From Thermoleophilia bacterium (GTDB lineage Bacteria > Actinomycetota > Thermoleophilia > Gaiellales > Gaiellaceae), in assembly GCA_025936595.1 (NCBI GenBank), contig JAICTB010000049.1:1-11962 (forward strand): a DNA stretch of 11,962 bases, written 5' to 3'. Numbering within the stretch: position 1 is the stretch's first letter; each line of letters begins with the position of its first letter. Under the pieces are notes generated by a model that was not told where the DNA came from, made no database searches, and was given only the letters and a program-made list of their open reading frames with translations. Of the stretch, positions 6,454 to 11,962 are shown in pieces. The position numbers were made by a program, and so were the translations under genes.

Positions 6454-7424
6454 CAGCTGGGTCTGATCCGCGGGTCGAGGAAGCCGTAGGTGACGTCGAC
6501 GATGAAGTTGAAGACGATGACGCACACCGTAGCGAACACGACGATCCCCGTGATCGTGGGCAGGTCGGCCGTGTTGTACGCGTTGATCACCTCGTGCCCG
6601 AGGCCCGGAAGATTGAAGATGCTCTCGGTGAAGATGGCGCCGCCGAGCGCGAGCCCGAGATCCATGCCGAGGATCGTGACGACCGGCAGCAGGCTGTTCC
6701 GCAGCACGTGCTGGATCATCACGCGGCTCTCGGACGCGCCCTTGGCGCGCGCGGTCCGCACGTAGTCCTCGGACATGGTCTCCATCACGTTTGCTCGGAC
6801 GAGGCGCACGTAGAGCGCCGCGAAGAGAATCATGAAGGTGATCCAGGGCAATAACAGGTGGTAGGCCCACTGCACCGGTCCGCTGCACTGCACTCCGATG
6901 CCGCCCGGGAAGAAGTTGCAGTAGCCGACGATCGGGGTGATGTGCAGCCGGTAGCCGACGAGGTAGGAGAGGATCAGGCCGATCCACACCGGGTGCGCGG
7001 AGATGCCGACGAGCACGAAGCTCATCGAGACCCGGTCGAGGATCGACCGCGGGCGCAGCGCCGAGAGGATGCCGACCGGGATCGAGAGCGAGAGCCAGAA
7101 GATCGCGCCGCCGAAGACGAGGGACGCGGTGACCGGCGCGTCCTGGCCGATGATGTGGTTGACGCTCTGGCGCGTCACGAAGGAGTTGCCGAGCTGCTGG
7201 TGGCCGACGAGGTTCCAGAGGAAACGGAGGTACTGTCGCCAGATCGGCTCGTCGAGATGCAGGTAGTGACGGACGCGGGCGACGTCGGCGGGCGTTGCGG
7301 ACTTGCCCGCGGCGAGCGCGGCCGGGTCGGCGGGGATCACCCAGAAGATCAGGTACGTGATGATCGTGGCCACCAGGAAGAGAAAGATGGCCCAGAAGAT
7401 CCTCCGGATGAGAAATTGCGTCAT
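6453..7424 (-). CDS. dppB: peptide-type ABC importer permease, DppB/OppB family
   Basis: A 323-residue inner-membrane permease, the usual length for DppB. It opens with the family's typical N-terminal helix (FLIRRIFWAIFLFLVATIITYLIF, in part) and the segment WVIPADPAA. Further helices lie at about 98-121, 135-157, 187-207, 245-265 and 288-312. The EAA loop that contacts the ATPases is at about 219-243 (EDYVRTARAKGASESR, with the invariant glycine G229), and the C-terminus DPRIRPS is typical. Two cysteines, C169 and C180, flank a Gly-rich external loop (CNFFPGGIGVQC) and could form a disulfide. The ATG at 7424 has GGAG 4 bases upstream. The stop overlaps the dppD start by one base. The 96 bases separating it from dppA hold a strong stem-loop. 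Confidence 0.95.
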   Translation of the reverse strand: MTQFLIRRIFWAIFLFLVATIITYLIFWVIPADPAALAAGKSATPADVARVRHYLHLDEPIWRQYLRFLWNLVGHQQLGNSFVTRQSVNHIIGQDAPVTASLVFGGAIFWLSLSIPVGILSALRPRSILDRVSMSFVLVGISAHPVWIGLILSYLVGYRLHITPIVGYCNFFPGGIGVQCSGPVQWAYHLLLPWITFMILFAALYVRLVRANVMETMSEDYVRTARAKGASESRVMIQHVLRNSLLPVVTILGMDLGLALGGAIFTESIFNLPGLGHEVINAYNTADLPTITGIVVFATVCVIVFNFIVDVTYGFLDPRIRPS

Positions 7425-7457
7425 GTCGCTCCGTTTGTCGGGTTGGGGCCCGGCGCT

Positions 7458-7494
7458 GTCCGGAGGGGCGCCCTTTTCAGGCGCCCCTCCGGAC
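7458..7494 (-). promoter_or_regulatory. intercistronic stem-loop between dppA and dppB
   Basis: A perfect 15-bp inverted repeat: arm GTCCGGAGGGGCGCC (7458-7472), a 7-base loop (7473-7479), and arm GGCGCCCCTCCGGAC (7480-7494). In the transcribed direction no T-run follows the stem, so full termination is not expected. Such structures downstream of binding-protein genes in importer operons are known to protect the upstream message from 3' decay or to cut read-through partly, giving more binding protein than permease. It lies 26 bases past the dppA stop and about 33 bases before the dppB start. The structure itself is certain; the effect is inferred. Confidence 0.85.
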
Positions 7495-7520
7495 GTTTGT
7501 GCCGGTGACGTGCGTTACGG

Positions 7521-9185
7521 CTAGCCGACCGCCAGAGCGTTGAAGTACGGCGAGCCGAAGTACGAGCTGTAGATCCAGTTCTTCACGCGCGAGGCGGTGA
7601 AGTACCGGTTCGTCGAGATGAGGTACGGGACGACCGGCGCGTACTTGACCATCAGCTCCTGGTCGAGCTTCTGGTACGCCTTCGCCCGGGCAGCACCCGA
7701 CAGCGATGCTGCGTGTGCCAGCTGGGCATTGAAGGACGCGTTGTTGAAGTACGCGTAGTTGTTGTTGTTCGCGGCCTGCAGCTTGCTGCCGTCGAACAGC
7801 ACGTTCAGGTAGTCGAACGGGTCGAAGTAGTCGGCGCACCAACCACCGTTTGTCACGAAGTTGTACGAGGTGCCCCTGGTCTGGATCACCTGGTAGTAGT
7901 TCGTGGCCGGCGTCGGGACGTCGTTGATCTTGAACCCGACCTGCTTGAGGTTGAACTCCGCGATCTGTGCGCGGTTCGTCGACGTCGCGGTCGGCGTGTG
8001 GATGACGTTGAGCGTCGGCGCCGAGGCGATGGCGGAGCCACCGACCTGCTTGGCCTTCGCGACGTCAGCACCCTTGATCGCGTACGCGGTGAACGCGCGG
8101 TAGCCCGGGATGCCCGGAACGAGCATCTGGTCGGTGCGCTTGCCGGCGAACGCGCCGAGCAGGCGGACCTGGGCCGGGCGGTCGATCGCCCAGTTGACGG
8201 CCTTGCGCAGGTTCACGTTGTTGAACGGAGGCCGCGCGTTGTTCATGGCCATGTAGTTGACGCATGACGTGGCCCCGACGAAGAAGCGGCCCTTGTTGAC
8301 GCCGTAGGTCTTCGCCAGGTCGGCCGCCGCCGTCGCAGGAACGCCGCCGATGTCGAGGTCGGACTGCCCGGCCTTGACCTGGAGCAGCGACTGGTCGATG
8401 TCGACGTTCGGGGTGAACACGATCTGGTCCGGGTTCGCCGGGCGGTTCCCCTTGTAGAACGGATTCCGCGCCAGCACCGTGCTGTGGCCCGGGTTGCGCG
8501 CCTTGATGTAGTACGGGCCCGCGGCCGGATACACGTTGATGCCCTTGTCGTCGTAGGGCGTGTTCGGCTTGACGGCGGTGAACCACTGCATGCTGAGGAT
8601 CGAGACGAACGTCGCGTTCGGCTTCGTCAGGCGGAACGACAGCGTGAGACCCTTCGCCTTGATGCCCGAGATGTGGGCGGCCTTCCCGGCGAGGAACGCG
8701 GTACCCCCGACGATCGTGTCCTGCAGATCGAGGTTGACCCCGAGCGGGGAGCCCATCTTCGGGCTCAGGATCCGCTCCCAGGACCGCTGGAAGGCGGCCG
8801 CGGTGACGGGCGAGCCGTCGCTGAACCTCAGCCCCGGCCGGATGTGGAACGTGTAGGTCTTCCCGTCCTTCGAGACCGTCGGGAACGACGTGGCAGCCTG
8901 CGGATACAGCTGGCTGCCCGCGGCACCCGTCTTCTCCGGGAAGCTCACGAGCTGCATCGCGGTCGTGTAGAGCATCGACCAGTCGTCGGTGCGGTAGGCG
9001 AGCTGCGGATCGACGAAGTCGAAGTCCTCAGCGTTCTCGTTGAGCTTCAGGGTCCCACCCTTCTTGATCCCTGACTTGCTCGCCTTCTGGGTCGCCGAGG
9101 TGGCGGCTCCGACCGTGGTGGCCGCAACGAGCAAGGCTACTCCCAGGACGAGCATAAACAGGGAGAGGTACTGCTTCCTGCGCAT
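7521..9185 (-). CDS. dppA: extracytoplasmic solute-binding protein of peptide-type ABC importer (SBP family 5)
   Basis: A 554-residue binding protein that captures the solute and delivers it to DppB/DppC. A signal peptide (MRRKQYLSLFMLVLGVALLV to about 27-31, ending VGA or ATSA) precedes the mature domain. Family 5 hallmarks include GGTLKLNENAEDFDFVDPQLAY (start of the fold, about 43-64), KDGKTYTFHIRPGLRFSDGSPVTA (the signature region, about 107-129), and NLRKAVNWAIDR (about 325-336). An Asn-rich stretch (AANNNNYAYFNN, about 471-482) lies near the C-terminus. The usual lipoprotein cysteine is absent from the signal peptide, so it is probably not lipid-anchored. The ATG at 9185 is preferred over the open frame upstream because AAGGAG lies 4 bases before it and the signal peptide starts there. 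Substrate is unknown; peptides are most likely by family, but relatives bind nickel, heme and sugars. Confidence 0.93.
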   Translation of the reverse strand: MRRKQYLSLFMLVLGVALLVAATTVGAATSATQKASKSGIKKGGTLKLNENAEDFDFVDPQLAYRTDDWSMLYTTAMQLVSFPEKTGAAGSQLYPQAATSFPTVSKDGKTYTFHIRPGLRFSDGSPVTAAAFQRSWERILSPKMGSPLGVNLDLQDTIVGGTAFLAGKAAHISGIKAKGLTLSFRLTKPNATFVSILSMQWFTAVKPNTPYDDKGINVYPAAGPYYIKARNPGHSTVLARNPFYKGNRPANPDQIVFTPNVDIDQSLLQVKAGQSDLDIGGVPATAAADLAKTYGVNKGRFFVGATSCVNYMAMNNARPPFNNVNLRKAVNWAIDRPAQVRLLGAFAGKRTDQMLVPGIPGYRAFTAYAIKGADVAKAKQVGGSAIASAPTLNVIHTPTATSTNRAQIAEFNLKQVGFKINDVPTPATNYYQVIQTRGTSYNFVTNGGWCADYFDPFDYLNVLFDGSKLQAANNNNYAYFNNASFNAQLAHAASLSGAARAKAYQKLDQELMVKYAPVVPYLISTNRYFTASRVKNWIYSSYFGSPYFNALAVG

Positions 9186-9347
9186 CTGACTCCTTCCACT
9201 TCCTCTGAGGGAGCCGCTCGCTTGGGGGCGAGAGGCGCCGCATGGTAACAGTGCTTTTCGGAACAACTCCAGCGTTTGGCTATGACGCAGCCACCTGCGA
9301 TTTGTTAGCTCTTCGGCGCCGAAACCCCCTCTCGCCGCTCCCCCGGT
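9186..9347 (-). promoter_or_regulatory. dppC-dppA spacer with candidate promoter and palindrome
   Basis: A 162-base gap, long for the middle of an operon. It contains a 12-base palindrome TTCGGCGCCGAA (9312-9323), which could be an operator or a weak structure behind dppC. It also has TGTTACCAT (9250-9242), resembling an extended -10 box, and a small stem CTCGC/GCGAG (9217-9221 with 9228-9232) in what would be the dppA leader. The Shine-Dalgarno AAGGAG of dppA follows. I see no convincing -35 box. A separate promoter for dppA would suit its need for high expression, but this is inference. Confidence 0.3.
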
Positions 9348-10403
9348 TCAGACGCGTGCGCGGGGATCGAACGCATCGCGGAGACCGTCACCGAGCAGGT
9401 TGAACGCGAGGGTCGTGAGCAGGATGGCAAGGCCCGGCCAGACCATCAACCAGGGCTGGGTCAGGTAGAACTGCGGCGCCGCGGCGAGGAGCGTTCCCCA
9501 GGTAGCGGTGGGCGCCTCGATGCCGAGGCCGAGGAAGGAAAGGCCGGCCTCGACAATGATGTTCGAGGCGACGATCAGCGTCGAGTAGACGATGATCGGC
9601 GCCACGAGGTGCGGCAGCAGATGGGAGCACATGATCCGGAAGTCGCTCGCACCGGTCATCCGCGCGGCCTCGACGAACTCCTTCTCGCGCAGCGACAGGA
9701 CGACGCCGCGGATGATGCGGGCCGGGTAGAACCAGCCGACCACCGACAGGATGAGCGCAAGCGTGAAGACGCCGTGGGCCAGGAAGCCGAACGTGATCGA
9801 GTTCAGCTGCGGGCCGGCGACCACGCGCACCGCGATGATGAAGAGCAGCGCCGGGAACACCATGACGACCTCGATCAGGCGCGAGACGACCGTGTCGACC
9901 CAGCCGCGGAAGTAGCCGGCAAGGAGGCCCATGAGGACGCCGAGCGCGACGGAGCCCGCGGTGGCGAAACCCGCGACCTCGAGCGAGGCCTGCGCGCCGT
10001 AGAGGAGGCGCAGGAAGAGATCGCGGCCGAGCGTCCCGTCGGAGCCGAGGATCAAGAGGGTGTTGGTGAAGTGCCCGCTCGCGCCCGGATACGGCGCGGT
10101 GTTGATGTGCGTCCACGGCCCGACCGGGATCAGGGTCGCCTGATTGACGCCGTTCGCGAAGATCTCGTCGGGGCCGTGGCCGAGGAAGTGCGCCGCAATC
10201 GGCGCACCGATGAACGCGGCCAGGAGCAGGAAGACGATGAAGACGACGCTCGCGACTGCGACCCGGTCGCGCCTGAAGCGAATCCAGATGAGCTCCCAGT
10301 AGCCGCGCGCCTTGACGACGGGCGCCGCGACCGACGCGCTCAACGGGTCGAATCCGCCGCCGTGGTCCTCGGTGAGATCGAGAGGAGAGGTGCCGCTGCT
10401 CAC
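9348..10403 (-). CDS. dppC: peptide-type ABC importer permease, DppC/OppC family
   Basis: A 351-residue inner-membrane permease, partner of DppB and longer than the roughly 300 residues usual for DppC. The extra length is a hydrophilic N-terminus of about 33 residues and a long external loop (about 74-125) after the first helix (about 48-71). The first helix is preceded by the typical ELIWIRFRRDRVA. The conserved LGRDLFLRLLYGAQASLEVA (about 125-144), the EAA loop (about 239-262, EKEFVEAARMTGASDFR, invariant G251), and the ending LGDGLRDAFDPRAR identify the family. The GTG at 10403 is the only reasonable start but has no Shine-Dalgarno sequence; a short-leader promoter may lie just upstream. 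It is the first gene of the importer cluster and begins 67 bases after atpG, with no evident terminator between them. Confidence 0.95.
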   Translation of the reverse strand: MSSGTSPLDLTEDHGGGFDPLSASVAAPVVKARGYWELIWIRFRRDRVAVASVVFIVFLLLAAFIGAPIAAHFLGHGPDEIFANGVNQATLIPVGPWTHINTAPYPGASGHFTNTLLILGSDGTLGRDLFLRLLYGAQASLEVAGFATAGSVALGVLMGLLAGYFRGWVDTVVSRLIEVVMVFPALLFIIAVRVVAGPQLNSITFGFLAHGVFTLALILSVVGWFYPARIIRGVVLSLREKEFVEAARMTGASDFRIMCSHLLPHLVAPIIVYSTLIVASNIIVEAGLSFLGLGIEAPTATWGTLLAAAPQFYLTQPWLMVWPGLAILLTTLAFNLLGDGLRDAFDPRARV

Positions 10404-10415
10404 GATAGGTGCGAA

Positions 10416-10445
10416 AGCGTAGCGTGAAACCGCGACATGTGACAG
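10416..10445 (-). promoter_or_regulatory. candidate promoter for dppC
   Basis: On the minus strand CTGTCA (10445-10440), matching four of six -35 bases, is separated by 18 bases from TACGCT (10421-10416), which fits TAnnnT. Transcription would begin about 5-6 bases before the GTG of dppC, consistent with its missing Shine-Dalgarno sequence. The motif lies in the 67-base gap behind atpG, where no terminator is visible, so read-through from the atp genes is also possible. Confidence 0.3.
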
Positions 10446-10470
10446 GTGCGACGCATGAGCCGCCGGGAAG

Positions 10471-11361
10471 TTAGGCCAGGGCGTCGGCGCCCGCGACCAC
10501 TTCCAGGATCTCCTGGGTGATCTCCGCCTGCCGGGCGCGGTTCATCGCAAGGGTCAGGTTGTCGATCAGCTCGCCCGCCGCCTTCGAGGCGTTCCGCATG
10601 GCAGTCATCCGCGCGCCCTGCTCGGACGCGGCGGACTCGAGGAGCGCCCGGTACAGCTCCGTCTCGACATAGACGGGCAGGAGGCGCGCCAGGATCTCCT
10701 CCGGCTCGGGCTCGTAGATGAAGTCAGGCGTGTGGCCCGGCTCCTCGCCGGCCTCCTCCCCTGCTCCCTCGAGCAGCTCGGGCGAGATCGGGAGGAGCTC
10801 ACGCACCGTCACCTTCTGCGTGAGCGCCGAGACGAACGCGTTGTAGACGACGAGCACCCGGTCGACGTCACCGTTCACGAACGCGTCGGCGACCGCGTGT
10901 GCGAGCGCCTGCGCGTCGCTGTAGGCGGGCCGCTCGCTGAAGCCGATCCAGGACTGCGCGACGTTCAGACGGCGGAAGCGCAGCGTCGAGGCCGCCTTGC
11001 GGCCCGTGCTGAACCAGACGACCTCCTGCCCGGCAGCCTGCGCCTCACGCTGCAGCGCGAGGGAGCGGCGGATCACCTGCGCGTTGAAGCCGCCGGCGAG
11101 CCCGCGATCGGCGGTGACGGCGACGATCCCGACCTTCTGCACGGTGTCGCGCCGCTCGAGCAGGGGCAGCCGCACGGCGCCGGCCGCCTTCGAAACGCCG
11201 GCCATCAGCTCGAGCATGCGATCCGCGTACGGCCGCATCGCCTCGATCCGCATCTGCGAGCGGCGCAGGCGCGCCGAGGCGACGAGCTCCATCGCCTTCG
11301 TCACCTTGCGCGTGTTCGTGATCGAGCGGAGGCGTCGCTTCAGGTCTTGCGTCGAGGCCAT
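10471..11361 (-). CDS. atpG: F1F0 ATP synthase subunit gamma
   Basis: A complete 296-residue gamma subunit, the central rotor shaft of F1 that couples proton flow to catalysis in beta. The N-terminal helix is highly typical (MASTQDLKRRLRSITNTRKV, then TKAMELVASARLRRSQ). The middle has ADRGLAGGFNAQVIRR (about 93-108), and the C-terminal coiled-coil helix shows ARMTAMRNASKAAGELIDNL and ends near QAEITQEILEVVAGADAL. Between about 204 and 218 an acidic insert (GAGEEAGEEPGHTPD) stands before the usual FIYEPEPEEIL segment; inserts here are common in gamma subunits of various lineages. The ATG at 11361 follows the atpA stop by 6 bases. It has only a weak ribosome binding site, so translational coupling to atpA is likely. 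atpD would normally follow directly, but dppC does instead. Confidence 0.97.
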   Translation of the reverse strand: MASTQDLKRRLRSITNTRKVTKAMELVASARLRRSQMRIEAMRPYADRMLELMAGVSKAAGAVRLPLLERRDTVQKVGIVAVTADRGLAGGFNAQVIRRSLALQREAQAAGQEVVWFSTGRKAASTLRFRRLNVAQSWIGFSERPAYSDAQALAHAVADAFVNGDVDRVLVVYNAFVSALTQKVTVRELLPISPELLEGAGEEAGEEPGHTPDFIYEPEPEEILARLLPVYVETELYRALLESAASEQGARMTAMRNASKAAGELIDNLTLAMNRARQAEITQEILEVVAGADALA

Positions 11362-11367
11362 GCCGGA

Positions 11368-11962
11368 CTACGCGGCCTGTTCCTCGGAGGTGGCGAACCG
11401 CGACTTGACCTTCCCGATCTCGCCGTTCAGCTTCTCCGCGAGCTCGTCGGGCAGGTCGCCGCTCTCGCGAATCGTCTTGTAGATCGAGCCTTCTGCCCGC
11501 AGGTGCTCGCGGAGCTCGTCCTGGAAGCGCGGGACGTCCTCCGTGGGGATGTCGTCGAGGTAGCCGTTGACGCCGGCGTAGAGGGCGCCGACCTGCTCCT
11601 CGACCGGCCACGGCTGGTACTGCGGCTGGTTGAGCGTTGCGACCATCTTCTCGCCGCGGTTCAACGCGGACTGCGTCGCCTGGTCGAGCTCGGAGCCGAA
11701 CTGAGCAAATGCCTCGAGCTCGCGGTACTGGGCCAGGTCGAGGCGCAGTCGGCCGGCGACCTTCTTCATCGCCTTCGTCTGGGCAGACGTGCCGACGCGC
11801 GACACGGAGGTGCCGACGTTGACGGCCGGGCGGACGCCGGAGAAGAAGAGGTCGGACTGCAGGAAGATCTGGCCGTCGGTGATCGAAATGACGTTCGTCG
11901 GGATATAGGCCGAGACGTCGCCTGCCTGCGTCTCGATGATGGGGAGACCGGTCAGCGAACCG
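11368..11962 (-). CDS. atpA: F1F0 ATP synthase subunit alpha (5' part outside window)
   Basis: The C-terminal 197 or so residues of the alpha subunit, which forms the alternating ring with beta and carries the non-catalytic nucleotide sites. The visible part opens with GSLTGLPIIETQAGDVSAYI, then PTNVISITDGQIFLQSDLF, then SGVRPAVNVGTSVSRVGTSAQ (the conserved alpha-subunit run including the SRVG arginine). After that come the helical C-terminal domain (LDLAQYRELEAFAQFGSELD) and the end ATSEEQAA. The P-loop lies outside the window. The protein stays in frame to the right edge without a stop. Length beyond the conserved core is normal for alpha. Identification is secure. Confidence 0.97.
   Translation of the reverse strand, partial: GSLTGLPIIETQAGDVSAYIPTNVISITDGQIFLQSDLFFSGVRPAVNVGTSVSRVGTSAQTKAMKKVAGRLRLDLAQYRELEAFAQFGSELDQATQSALNRGEKMVATLNQPQYQPWPVEEQVGALYAGVNGYLDDIPTEDVPRFQDELREHLRAEGSIYKTIRESGDLPDELAEKLNGEIGKVKSRFATSEEQAA

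Noticed and set aside
6454..6987. Upstream extension of dppD through dppB to an ATG at 6987
   Set aside because: The extension is an arginine/histidine-rich shifted frame of dppB; the ATG at 6453 overlaps the dppB stop and gives a normal ATPase N-terminus.
9186..9266. Longer dppA start at 9266
   Set aside because: It would put 27 non-hydrophobic residues before the signal peptide and ignores the good ribosome binding site before 9185.

Overview
This is a GC-rich bacterial window with dense, short-spaced genes, frequent GTG starts and several starts without a Shine-Dalgarno sequence. It looks like an actinobacterial chromosome. A deep-branching class such as Thermoleophilia is my guess from overall style; no rRNA or lineage marker is present to prove it.

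Layout, with most genes on the minus strand and so transcribed from right to left. The right end holds the 3' part of atpA (F1 alpha) followed 6 bases later by a complete atpG (F1 gamma). The left end holds atpD (F1 beta), cut by the window edge. In most bacteria atpG and atpD are adjacent; here 9,253 bases separate them. The insert contains: (1) a complete peptide-type ABC importer in the order dppC (permease), dppA (binding protein), dppB (permease), dppD and dppF (ATPases); (2) a small three-helix membrane protein overlapping the end of dppF; (3) a zinc-finger (zf-HC2) membrane protein resembling an anti-sigma factor, with no sigma gene beside it; (4) two plus-strand genes encoding membrane-anchored proteins that are paralogues of each other; (5) a small secreted cysteine-rich protein resembling one InlB-type B-repeat, preceded by a four-copy SPAAQG linker; (6) a 222-base gap, then atpD with its own strong ribosome binding site.

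How the genes work together: dppA captures a peptide-like solute outside the membrane, dppB/dppC form the channel, and dppD/dppF power it. dppB, dppD and dppF are translationally coupled by 1- and 4-base overlaps, and a 15-bp stem-loop between dppA and dppB probably lets the binding protein be made in excess. alpha, gamma and beta belong to one F1 motor, so the split operon needs either a very long transcript (made unlikely by the two plus-strand genes in between) or a separate promoter for atpD. The role of the small membrane and secreted proteins is unknown.

No tRNA, rRNA, CRISPR array, insertion sequence, integrase or attachment site was recognised. The most noteworthy points are the split ATP synthase operon, the uncharacterised paralogous membrane pair, the strong dppA-dppB stem-loop and the orphan zf-HC2 protein.
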